Assembly: GCA_900768635.1 (NCBI GenBank) | Contig: CAAGDP010000050.1 | Location: 1 to 28,356, forward strand | Direction: 5' to 3' | Source of the DNA: Enterobacterales bacterium | Lineage (GTDB): Bacteria; Pseudomonadota; Gammaproteobacteria; Enterobacterales; Succinivibrionaceae | DNA length: 28,356 nt | In this document: one piece after another, positions 8,034 to 16,192 of the stretch | Layout: each line of letters begins with the position of its first letter | Numbering within the stretch: position 1 is the first letter of the stretch | Notes under the pieces: generated by a model | What the model was told of the DNA's origin: nothing | Seen by the model: the letters and a program-made list of their open reading frames with translations, nothing else | The model's database searches: none | Program-made: the position numbers and the translations under genes

Positions 8034-8513
8034 ATGGAAAATATTCAATCTGCTGATGAACATCTGAAAAGAGCTGTGGATTATGTTCTTGGTCTGGTTG
8101 CCAAAAAGGAATACTCGGTTCTTGAAGTTCGGAGAAAATTATCCTCCCGCTATCCGGAGGAAATAGTGGAAAAGAGCCTGAAATACTGTATTGATCGCAA
8201 TTATGTTTCTGATGAACGCTTTGCGAAAATGTATGTTCGTTTCCGATTTCACGGTAACTACGGACCGGTACGCATTCGTTATGAACTTAAGGAAAAGGGT
8301 ATTTGCGAAAGTATTGCGGAGGAAGCTTTGTCTGATCCGGAATATGATTTTGAAGAGACGCTCCGGGATCTGGTTCAACGGAAAGCATCATCCACAGATC
8401 TCGGGGATTATGGAGCCCGCTCCAAACTGGCGGCTTTTCTGGTAAGAAGAGGGTTTGAATCCTCCCAGGTATTAAATATGATAGGTAAACTGTCCCGGGA
8501 TCCGGAGGAATAG
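8034..8513 (+). CDS. recX: Regulatory protein RecX
   Basis: RecX binds RecA filaments and restrains their growth and activity. At 159 residues it is close to the E. coli length (166), with the expected three-helix repeats. Family features include YVLGLVAKKEYSVLEVRRKL near the N-terminus, CIDRNYVSDERFAKMYVRFR in the middle and LAAFLVRRGFESSQV near the C-terminus. It lies directly after recA, separated by the terminator. The ATG has no Shine-Dalgarno, because the 13 bases before it directly abut the terminator T-run. Expression therefore looks limited at both transcription and translation. Confidence 0.93.
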   Translation: MENIQSADEHLKRAVDYVLGLVAKKEYSVLEVRRKLSSRYPEEIVEKSLKYCIDRNYVSDERFAKMYVRFRFHGNYGPVRIRYELKEKGICESIAEEALSDPEYDFEETLRDLVQRKASSTDLGDYGARSKLAAFLVRRGFESSQVLNMIGKLSRDPEE

Positions 8514-8575
8514 CCGGTTTTTATTCCCGTGAGCTTATTTTTATAATTTACGGGAAAGTGCAGTACAGGATTTAA

Positions 8576-8609
8576 GGAATTCAGGCTTTGTCACCCGGAG
8601 ATGAATTCC
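8576..8609 (+). promoter_or_regulatory. Perfect inverted repeat in the alaS leader
   Basis: GGAATTCA (8576-8583) and TGAATTCC (8602-8609) pair perfectly around an 18-nt loop. A second inverted repeat, TTCCCGT (8524-8530) with ACGGGAA (8550-8556), lies just upstream and may end the recX transcript. E. coli AlaRS is reported to bind a palindrome at its own promoter, so an autoregulatory operator is possible but not shown. Confidence 0.3.
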
Positions 8610-8729
8610 GGTAAAAAGGGTTGCAGAGATGGATCCTTATCCGGAGTTTCAATGCTTTTCCTTTCTTGTTTCAGTATGGTAAATGATCTAAAATTACAGG
8701 GTTTTTTACTTATGGAGGGTCGTGCTGTT

Positions 8730-8756
8730 ATGCAGTACGGCGAATTGTTACTATGA
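8730..8756 (+). CDS. Eight-codon leader ORF overlapping the alaS start
   Basis: ATG at 8730 opens a frame coding MQYGELLL and stops at TGA 8754-8756, which overlaps the alaS ATG (8753-8755) as ATGA. The only good Shine-Dalgarno in the area, GGAGGG (8714-8719), is 10 nt before this ATG and 33 nt before alaS, too far to serve alaS directly. The arrangement suggests that alaS translation is coupled to the leader. It contains no alanine codon, so classical attenuation by alanine is unlikely. Confidence 0.4.
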   Translation: MQYGELLL

Positions 8757-11380
8757 CAATGACAACGTCAGAAATCCGAACTGCGTTCCTTGAGTATTTT
8801 AAGTCTCAGGGGCATCAGATTGTGGTATCCAGCTCTCTGGTTCCACAGAATGATCCAACTTTGCTGTTTACAAATGCTGGCATGAATCAGTTCAAGGATG
8901 TATTTCTGGGAAAGGAAAAACGTCCTTACACCAGAGCTACCACTGCTCAGAAATGCGTTCGCGCCGGTGGCAAGCATAATGATCTTGACAATGTAGGATA
9001 TACAGCCCGGCACCACACCTTTTTTGAAATGTTGGGTAACTTCAGCTTTGGTGATTACTTTAAGAAGGAAGTGATCCCTTTTGCCTGGAATTTTCTGACT
9101 CAGGTTATTAAACTACCTCAGGATCGTCTTACTGTTACTGTTTATCAGGAAGATGATGAAGCATATAACATCTGGCATGACGTTGTAGGACTTCCTGCTG
9201 AACGTATTATTCGTATTGGTGACAATAAAGGTGCCCGTTATGCGTCAGATAATTTCTGGCAGATGGGAGATACCGGTCCCTGCGGTCCAAGTACCGAGAT
9301 TTTTTATGACCATGGTGCAGATATCTGGGGAGGCCCTCCGGGATCTCCTGAGGAAGATGGTGACCGGTTTATTGAAATCTGGAATCTGGTCTTTATGCAG
9401 TTCAACCGTCTGGCTGACGGAACTCTGGAAAAGCTTCCTAAACCATCAGTTGATACCGGTATGGGACTGGAAAGAATTGCTGCAGTTCTGCAGGGGGTGC
9501 ATAACAATTACGATATCGATCTTTTCAGAGATCTTATCAGCTACATTGCTGATTTACTTCAGGTACAGGATCACACCAGCAAGTCATTGCGGGTTATTGC
9601 GGATCATATCCGTTCCTGCTCTTTTCTGATTGCTGATGGTGTAATGCCGTCCAATGAAGGAAGAGGCTATGTGTTGCGTCGCATTATTCGCCGGGCAATC
9701 CGTCATGGCCGACTGCTGGGGACAAAGGATATCTTTTTCTACAAGATTGTGTCCAAACTGGCTGATCTTATGGGTGATGCCTATCCTGAACTGCGTCAGC
9801 AGCAGATTGTTATTGAAAAAGTATTGCGTGTGGAAGAAGAGCAGTTTGCCAAAACTTTGGATCGAGGTTTGTCTCTTCTGGAAGACGCTCTCAGAAGTCT
9901 GGGTGACAGCAAGGTAATTCCAGGTAATGTGGTGTTTAAGCTCTACGATACCTACGGTTTCCCGGCAGACCTTACTGCAGATGTGGTGAGAGATCGAGGA
10001 TACACTATTGATTTGGCAGCCTTTGATGAAAACATGGCCCGCCAGAAAGCCCGTGCCAAGGAAAATTCAAACTTCAAGGTAGATTACAACAAGCAGCTTT
10101 CCTGTAAATATTCATCTGAATTTACCGGTTATGACCAGACTGAGGATCAGAGCACAATTCTGGAAATTTTCCGGGATGGTCAGACCGGTACTGATAAAAT
10201 CACTGTAGGATCTGATGCATTAATTGTTCTGGATCGTACTCCGTTTTATGGTGAAAAGGGCGGACAGGTAGGTGACAGAGGTGAACTGACAATCCCTGCA
10301 GGTCGTTTTATTGTAACGGATACGCAAATTCTGGGTAATGCCATAGCTCACGTAGGTTATGTGGAAAACGGTGAATTTGCGGTAGGAATGACCGTTAAAG
10401 CTGCTGTAGATGCTGAAAGCAGAAAATCCATTGCTGCTCACCATTCTGCAACTCACCTGCTTCAGGCTGCACTGCGGAGTATTGTGGGAGAGCATGTAGC
10501 TCAGAAAGGATCTTTTGTAACATCTGATCGCCTACGTTTTGATTTTTCTCATTATGAGGCGGTTACGCCGGAACAGCTGCGTCAGGTGGAACTTCTGGTT
10601 AACCGGGAGATTTGTCGTAATTCGGAGATTGTTACCCGGATTATGAGTCTGGAAGATGCTAAAAATACCTGTGCTATGGCTCTTTTTGACGATAAATATG
10701 ACAATCAGGTACGAGTAGTTTCCATGGGTGATTTTTCCATGGAACTTTGCGGCGGTACACATGCAACCCGCACCGGTGATATTGGTCAGTTCCGGATTTT
10801 ATCGGAAAGCGGTATTGCTGCAGGTGTTCGTCGTATCGAAGCTGTTGTAGCCGGTACTGCTGCTGAACTCAGTGCTTCTCAGGGTGATGAAATTCTTACT
10901 TTATCCCGGCTTCTTAAAGGTGACGGCACAGTGTTGGAGAAGATCCAGCAACTGTTAGCCCGGGAAAAGCAGCTGGAGCATGAAGTGTCTCTGCTGAAGG
11001 ATAAAATAGCAGCCTCCAAGACTGCTGATCTTATGAATGAGGTGATTTCAGTTAATGGAGTTAAGGTTCTTTCTGCTGAGCTTGAAGGCGTTGATGTGAA
11101 GAATCTGCGTACTATGCTGGATGATCTGAAGAACCGTCTGGGATCCGGTATTGTAGTGCTGGGATTAAAATCAGGAAGTGACAAAGTAAGTCTTATCGCC
11201 GGTGTTACCAAAGATCTTACCGGTAAAATCAAGGCCGGTGAACTGGTGAATATGGTTGCCTCCTATGTAGGCGGAAAAGGCGGCGGACGACCTGATATGG
11301 CTCAGGCCGGAGGAACTAATCCTGATGGGTTAACCAAGGCTCTGGATGCAGTTTCTTCCTGGCTGGAGGAACGGTTGTAA
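8753..11380 (+). CDS. alaS: Alanine--tRNA ligase
   Basis: Charges tRNA-Ala with alanine and edits mischarged Ser/Gly. 875 residues, matching E. coli (876). The class II catalytic core at the N-terminus includes FTNAGMNQFKDVFLG, the tRNA-recognition domain follows, and the editing domain has HSATH (564-568) and CGGTH with C666 and H670, the zinc-binding set. The DHHA1/C-Ala end carries GGKGGGRPDMAQAGG. The start is ATG at 8753, with another ATG two codons later; neither has its own Shine-Dalgarno, and both may depend on the small leader ORF. The gene follows recX, as in many gammaproteobacteria, but csrA, its usual downstream neighbour, is not next. Confidence 0.98.
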   Translation: MTMTTSEIRTAFLEYFKSQGHQIVVSSSLVPQNDPTLLFTNAGMNQFKDVFLGKEKRPYTRATTAQKCVRAGGKHNDLDNVGYTARHHTFFEMLGNFSFGDYFKKEVIPFAWNFLTQVIKLPQDRLTVTVYQEDDEAYNIWHDVVGLPAERIIRIGDNKGARYASDNFWQMGDTGPCGPSTEIFYDHGADIWGGPPGSPEEDGDRFIEIWNLVFMQFNRLADGTLEKLPKPSVDTGMGLERIAAVLQGVHNNYDIDLFRDLISYIADLLQVQDHTSKSLRVIADHIRSCSFLIADGVMPSNEGRGYVLRRIIRRAIRHGRLLGTKDIFFYKIVSKLADLMGDAYPELRQQQIVIEKVLRVEEEQFAKTLDRGLSLLEDALRSLGDSKVIPGNVVFKLYDTYGFPADLTADVVRDRGYTIDLAAFDENMARQKARAKENSNFKVDYNKQLSCKYSSEFTGYDQTEDQSTILEIFRDGQTGTDKITVGSDALIVLDRTPFYGEKGGQVGDRGELTIPAGRFIVTDTQILGNAIAHVGYVENGEFAVGMTVKAAVDAESRKSIAAHHSATHLLQAALRSIVGEHVAQKGSFVTSDRLRFDFSHYEAVTPEQLRQVELLVNREICRNSEIVTRIMSLEDAKNTCAMALFDDKYDNQVRVVSMGDFSMELCGGTHATRTGDIGQFRILSESGIAAGVRRIEAVVAGTAAELSASQGDEILTLSRLLKGDGTVLEKIQQLLAREKQLEHEVSLLKDKIAASKTADLMNEVISVNGVKVLSAELEGVDVKNLRTMLDDLKNRLGSGIVVLGLKSGSDKVSLIAGVTKDLTGKIKAGELVNMVASYVGGKGGGRPDMAQAGGTNPDGLTKALDAVSSWLEERL

Positions 11381-11406
11381 TCATCACGATCATTAAATAA
11401 CAGAAC

Positions 11407-11438
11407 GCCCCTTCTGATTCTTGTCCGGAGGGGCTTTT
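11407..11438 (+). terminator. Intrinsic terminator of alaS
   Basis: GCCCCT (11407-11412) pairs with AGGGGC (11429-11434), followed by TTTT (11435-11438), 26 nt after the alaS stop. It lies between convergent genes; on the minus strand the hairpin is the same but lacks a clean T-run. Confidence 0.75.
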
Positions 11439-11456
11439 CATTTCTGCTGCAGAGAT

Positions 11457-14400
11457 TTAGTCTTGTTTTTTAGCCGGGGTGGATACATTACCTGCAGGAG
11501 GATCATTATTAAGTCTTATTTCCTGACCGGTCTGGGTGTTTTTCACCAGAACTTCCAGCTGATTATAGGCTATTTCAATACCACTTTCCTTGAAACGCCG
11601 GTAGATTTCGCTGTTGATGGTATCCAGAGATGGATCATAATCCTTGATGCTGTTGATATAAAAGCGTAACTGGAAGTTAAGATTACTGTCTCCAAAACTG
11701 GTAAAGACCACATAAGGCTGAGGATTTTTCATCACATATTTACAGTTTTTGGCAATATCCATAAGCAGATCATGAACTTTATTGGTGTCTTCCTTGTAGC
11801 TTACACCTACATCCACAATCATTCTTGTGAGGCAGATATCATTCAGGGACCAGTTAGTCAGCTTGGCGGTAATAAAAGTTTTGTTGGGAACAATAAGATC
11901 CCGTTTGTTGAAATCCATAATGGTTGTGGCACGAATACGGATTTTGGTCACCACTCCGGTAGTGCCGTCAATAGTCACTATGTCTCCCAGACGTATCGGG
12001 CGTTCAAAAAGAATAATAATACCGGATACAAAATTACCGAAAATTTCCTGAAGGCCAAAACCAAGACCTACGGAAAGAGCTGCCACCAGCCACTGGAGTT
12101 CATTCCAGGTTATACCCAGCTCCGACAGGGTGAAGGTTACACCTATGGCCAGTATGACATAGGTAAGAAGCGTTTTGACTGAATAACTTACATTTCGGGT
12201 GGCGGCAAAGCGGTTCAGGATAGTAATTTCCAGAAGACCGGGCAGGTTTTTAACAATCAGGGTGGTCATAATCAGAGAGTAAATGGCAATCAGAAGATTT
12301 CCCATGGTTATTTTTTTAATAATTGCCGTGCCGGTGGAAGGATCCTTGTCAGAGATACTCCACAGTGAAATATTATCGATATAGGAAAGAATATTGATAA
12401 AGTCCCGCCAAAGGAAGTAGAGAATAAATACACTGATGGTAAAAATGGAAATGTTTACAATGCTGATACTCTGATTGGATATTTCAGACAGAGGCATGAT
12501 TTCATCATTGTCCAGATTATCAATAACATTTTCTTCCGGGGTATTTTTATCCCCCTTCTGGATTTCCTGCCGGGCTTTTTCCTTGCGTTTCTGATCCCGT
12601 TCCTCCAGTTTGCGCTGGAATGCCAGACGGCGGCTGGTGATGGACAGTGAGCGGAGGATCAGCCGGTAGACCAAAGAGACACAGAAAATTATAAAATAGG
12701 TATCAATGATCTTTTCTGTAACTTTTACTACAGAGTAAAAGTATCCCAGTATCAGCTCCACAATAAGAACTGCCGGAATAAAGGAAAAGGCTATACAAAA
12801 TGTTTTTTCCAGAATACTGCTGTCCTGATTTTTAAAGACTGCGTACAGCCAGGACAGCATAATGTATTGCATACATGTCAGCAGCAACAGAAAAATGATC
12901 TCTCCCACCACGTCAGTGGCATAGGTGTTGGGATAAAGATTTTTGTTAGTACAGCTGATATAAAGGATGCCTATTATTCCCAGAAACATAAGATGTTTTC
13001 TGAGCAACTTTACCGGGGTATGAATGGAGAAGTGTTCAGGGAACAACCCTCCTTCCCGCAGAGCATAGATGGAAAATGAGGCGAAAAGGGCAATAAGTGC
13101 AAGCCGGCCTTTGACGTTGTCTGCTATCAGTCCGATATCGTAGGTACCGATGCGAATATCGCAGTAACTGGTAAGTTTACAGAGGATAATGGTAAGGAAA
13201 GCCCAGGGGGCACTGCGGATCAGTGTAAGAAGCGTGGCAATAATGGAATTAAGATGGCGATCATGGCGATAGGAACCTACCCGGTGATTGCTTAATTCGA
13301 TTTTCTGGGCAATATAAGAGCCCCTGATCCAGATAATAATACTCAGGAGTGCCAGCAACAGTAACTTGGGTAAATGGGTAAAAAGGCTGTGGAGAAAATG
13401 ATCACCGCTGAAGTAAAAGGATGTTCCGGAAAATTCCTTTTTCAGCATGGTTGGAAGATTTTTGAACCAGGAAATGTTAATTCGCTGGTTGGATTGTAAC
13501 CAGAAAACTTTCTTGTTAATGGTGGTGTAGATATTTTTGCGACTCTTAACATACAAGGAATACTTCATCTTAATATTTACCAGAAGGTTGATTTCCTGAT
13601 TAAGTTTTTCCTTATAGCGATTAAGAATTTTGTATTGCTGATCAAGAAGCTTGGTAATAACCAGCAGTTGTTTTTCCGTCCATTGATTCTGAGTCTTCAG
13701 CCTGGCATCGGCAATGATGTCCGGGATGCTTTCCAGTTCTCCCAGACGGGCATTAACATCGTACTGTTCAATGCGGATATTGCCGATGGCTTCTTCTACG
13801 CTGAAGTCGGCATAATACCAGGGAATACTTTTTTTCTGCTTGGCCAGCATCTGGGAGAGAAATAAAGATCCGGAGAAAGTGTCAATCTGAGAGTTAACAT
13901 CATTTTCGATTTTATTAGTAGCTTCCAGAAATTTTGACAGTCTGCCGTCTTCAGTAGTGAAGATGGAGATTTTTTTGATGGCTTCTGCCAAAGAGGTGCG
14001 GTATTGGTTGTTTGCCTCCACCAGAGAATCTGACAATTCAGAGCGTTCATCCTCTCCTATGGAAAATTCACTTGTTTCCTTCTGCAGAATTTCCTCTTCC
14101 TTCTGGAGAGCTTCGTTATTCATTGCCTCCATTTTTTTGTTGAGAATATCTACAATTTTCTGCTCATGTTGCAGTTTGAACCGGTAGTAATCCACCCGGG
14201 TTGAGGTTATTTCCAGGAGCCGGTTATGGGAAATATTAAGAAACTGGAGAAACTGGATATAGTATTCCATATATTTGATTTCAGCGGAAAGACGGGTTCC
14301 TTCCAGCTTACGGATTTCCGCATTGGTCAGCTGACTTTTATCACTGGCAATTTTTTCCTGAAATTCGAAGCCTTTTTCCTGAGCATAGTCAGCAATGGAG

Positions 14401-14858
14401 TTGATATAGGTGATCTTTTTATTTTCTTCGTTAAAAAGGCTTTCGGTACTTTCCTTGTTGGAAACTGCAGTGCGGTAGAGTTCTGAAATTTCATTAAAGG
14501 TCTTACGAGAAAGATCCGGCAGTTTTTCGCGATCGTACCGTCTGGTCAGTTCGGTTTTTTTTCTTTTGAAGTCCATAATGGTTTTCTGGGCATTAAGAAC
14601 TTCCTGATTAACGTTTTCGTATAGATTTTTTACAGCGGTATAGTTTTCCAGAATACTGATAATTGCTGCAATATCGTCCTTGTTCTGTTTTTCTTCTGCC
14701 GAAAGAGTTCCCTTTTTTTCCAGTTCCTCCAGCTGGGATTTATATTCCTGAGGATCCATACTGTCCAGATTAACTTCTGCCAGGGACGAGGATGCTGAAA
14801 TCAGAAGAATGGAAAACAGAAACAGTATTCTTAAAAGGAAACTTGCTGCATTTTTCAT
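11457..14858 (-). CDS. Large MscS-family mechanosensitive channel (MscK/MscM type)
   Basis: An inner-membrane tension-gated channel that releases solutes on osmotic downshock. 1133 residues, the size of E. coli MscK (1120) and MscM/YjeP (1107). The order is: an N-terminal signal sequence (about residues 1-27), a long periplasmic coiled-coil region (to about 480) rich in Glu/Lys, a run of membrane helices from about 500, then the MscS pore helix and beta domain. The pore/beta signature is LGFGLQEIFGNFVSG followed by FERPIRLGDIVTIDG near residues 930-965. A charged, Lys/Glu-rich segment of about 45 residues (around residue 770) interrupts the membrane region and should be a loop. Whether it is MscK or MscM cannot be settled without alignment. 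The gene is convergent with alaS and divergent from flrB. Confidence 0.9.
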   Translation of the reverse strand: MKNAASFLLRILFLFSILLISASSSLAEVNLDSMDPQEYKSQLEELEKKGTLSAEEKQNKDDIAAIISILENYTAVKNLYENVNQEVLNAQKTIMDFKRKKTELTRRYDREKLPDLSRKTFNEISELYRTAVSNKESTESLFNEENKKITYINSIADYAQEKGFEFQEKIASDKSQLTNAEIRKLEGTRLSAEIKYMEYYIQFLQFLNISHNRLLEITSTRVDYYRFKLQHEQKIVDILNKKMEAMNNEALQKEEEILQKETSEFSIGEDERSELSDSLVEANNQYRTSLAEAIKKISIFTTEDGRLSKFLEATNKIENDVNSQIDTFSGSLFLSQMLAKQKKSIPWYYADFSVEEAIGNIRIEQYDVNARLGELESIPDIIADARLKTQNQWTEKQLLVITKLLDQQYKILNRYKEKLNQEINLLVNIKMKYSLYVKSRKNIYTTINKKVFWLQSNQRINISWFKNLPTMLKKEFSGTSFYFSGDHFLHSLFTHLPKLLLLALLSIIIWIRGSYIAQKIELSNHRVGSYRHDRHLNSIIATLLTLIRSAPWAFLTIILCKLTSYCDIRIGTYDIGLIADNVKGRLALIALFASFSIYALREGGLFPEHFSIHTPVKLLRKHLMFLGIIGILYISCTNKNLYPNTYATDVVGEIIFLLLLTCMQYIMLSWLYAVFKNQDSSILEKTFCIAFSFIPAVLIVELILGYFYSVVKVTEKIIDTYFIIFCVSLVYRLILRSLSITSRRLAFQRKLEERDQKRKEKARQEIQKGDKNTPEENVIDNLDNDEIMPLSEISNQSISIVNISIFTISVFILYFLWRDFINILSYIDNISLWSISDKDPSTGTAIIKKITMGNLLIAIYSLIMTTLIVKNLPGLLEITILNRFAATRNVSYSVKTLLTYVILAIGVTFTLSELGITWNELQWLVAALSVGLGFGLQEIFGNFVSGIIILFERPIRLGDIVTIDGTTGVVTKIRIRATTIMDFNKRDLIVPNKTFITAKLTNWSLNDICLTRMIVDVGVSYKEDTNKVHDLLMDIAKNCKYVMKNPQPYVVFTSFGDSNLNFQLRFYINSIKDYDPSLDTINSEIYRRFKESGIEIAYNQLEVLVKNTQTGQEIRLNNDPPAGNVSTPAKKQD

Positions 14859-15159
14859 ATATCTACCCAGTTTAAAATCATTTCAGCATCTTTATTTTTC
14901 TGTGACCGTTTCAATTCCTGTGAGATTGTCAGGATAAGCGACCAATACTGTCTGTAATTATAAGCTATTTTCATTATTCATATACCAGAGACCGGGAATA
15001 AAGCGTAAATTTTCTGACGTTCCGGGTAATAACTGAAAAAATATTTTTATATAACTTACTGAATTATATGGATTATCTTACGAATATTAAGGGTGTTTAA
15101 AATTCTGGCATTAAAAATGAATAATGTTCATTAACCGAAAATTTTAGGAGTATTTGATT
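14859..15159. other. Divergent intergenic region between the channel gene and flrB
   Basis: About 300 A/T-rich bases that must hold promoters for both divergent genes. The only site I can argue for is the sigma54-like element at 15106-15120 facing flrB. I see no RNA gene or riboswitch. Confidence 0.4.
15106..15120 (+). promoter_or_regulatory. Possible sigma54 (-24/-12) promoter of flrBC
   Basis: TGGCA (15106-15110) followed at correct spacing by TGA (15118-15120): GG and GA are separated by 10 bases, as in the consensus TGGCAC-N5-TTGC, but the -12 dinucleotide is GA rather than GC. It is 40 nt before the flrB start. In Vibrio flrBC is a FlrA/sigma54-dependent class II operon, so a site here is expected; the match itself is weak. 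Confidence 0.3.
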
Positions 15160-16173
15160 ATGAGCACCACAACCCCGGAATATCATTTACAGGTTTATGC
15201 TGAAATTTTTGATTCTGTTCCTTCCGGAATTGTAATTATCAGCGGTGAAGGCCGGATTATGCGAGCAAATCCGGCGGCGGTTGCTATGTTCGGAACAGAT
15301 CTGGAGGGTAAAAGCTGGTTGTCGATTATCCGTGATAAGTTTTGCATCAAGGCGGATGACGGTCATGAAATATCTCTTAAAAGCGGTCAGAAAGTGCAGG
15401 TAAGTACCACCCCTTTAGATTGTGTTAAAGGGCAGATTATTCAAATTACCGATCTGACTGAAACCAGAGCTTTGCAGGATAAAATCCGGAAGATGGAAAA
15501 GTTATCCAATCTGGGACGGATGGCAGCAACTCTTGCTCATCAGATAAGAACTCCTCTTTCTGCTGCTATTCTTTATGCAGCCAATCTTGCCAATCGGGGT
15601 ATAGGTGAAGAGGAACGGCGCAGTTTTCAGCAGAAACTTATGGATCGTCTGCAGGATCTGGAAAGTCAGATATCTGATGTACTGATGTTTGCCCGCTCGG
15701 GAGAGAACATTGCTCAATGCGTGGATGCCACAGATCTGATGCAGGATATTTGTGATACCTCCATGGTGATTTTTGATAATGCCGGAGCAGAGCTTACTTT
15801 TGAAATTGAAAAAGCTCCTTTGAATCTTATTGCCAATCCTTCTGCAATTAAAGGTGCCATTACTAATCTTTTTAACAATTCACTGCAGGCCAATGCCACC
15901 CATGTTCATCTTCAGACATCTCGCAAGGATGGTTGTATGGAAATAAAAGTGGTGGATAACGGGGATGGTATTGATCCGAAAAAGATTTCTTCCGTATTTG
16001 AACCTTTTTTTACTACTAAATCCAGCGGAACTGGCCTGGGTCTTGCAGTAGTTAAAGCAGTAGTTCAGGCACATCACGGAACTGTCAAAGTTTCGTCAGC
16101 ACTTGGGGAGGGAACCAGCTTTACCATCCGGTTTCCCCTTAGTAAAAGAAAAAGTGTAGAAAGAAGTGCATAA
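15160..16173 (+). CDS. flrB: Flagellar sensor histidine kinase FlrB/FleS
   Basis: Cytoplasmic histidine kinase of 337 residues that phosphorylates FlrC to turn on middle and late flagellar genes. A PAS domain (about residues 8-100) precedes a HisKA region with the phospho-accepting His127 in LAHQIRTPLSAA, a pattern typical of FlrB/FleS. The ATPase domain has the N-box NNSLQANA, DNGDGID and GTGLGLAVV. There is no membrane segment, as expected for this family. ATG at 15160 is used because TAGGAG (15145-15150) lies 9 nt upstream; an in-frame TTG at 15154 is too close to that site. It forms an operon with flrC, with a 19-nt gap. Confidence 0.92.
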   Translation: MSTTTPEYHLQVYAEIFDSVPSGIVIISGEGRIMRANPAAVAMFGTDLEGKSWLSIIRDKFCIKADDGHEISLKSGQKVQVSTTPLDCVKGQIIQITDLTETRALQDKIRKMEKLSNLGRMAATLAHQIRTPLSAAILYAANLANRGIGEEERRSFQQKLMDRLQDLESQISDVLMFARSGENIAQCVDATDLMQDICDTSMVIFDNAGAELTFEIEKAPLNLIANPSAIKGAITNLFNNSLQANATHVHLQTSRKDGCMEIKVVDNGDGIDPKKISSVFEPFFTTKSSGTGLGLAVVKAVVQAHHGTVKVSSALGEGTSFTIRFPLSKRKSVERSA

Positions 16174-16192
16174 CAGCTTTCAGGAGAAAATT

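Noticed and set aside
8514..8752. T-box or other riboswitch in the alaS leader
   Set aside because: There is no T-box motif, specifier stem or anti-terminator, and T-boxes are not expected in gammaproteobacteria; only simple inverted repeats are present.
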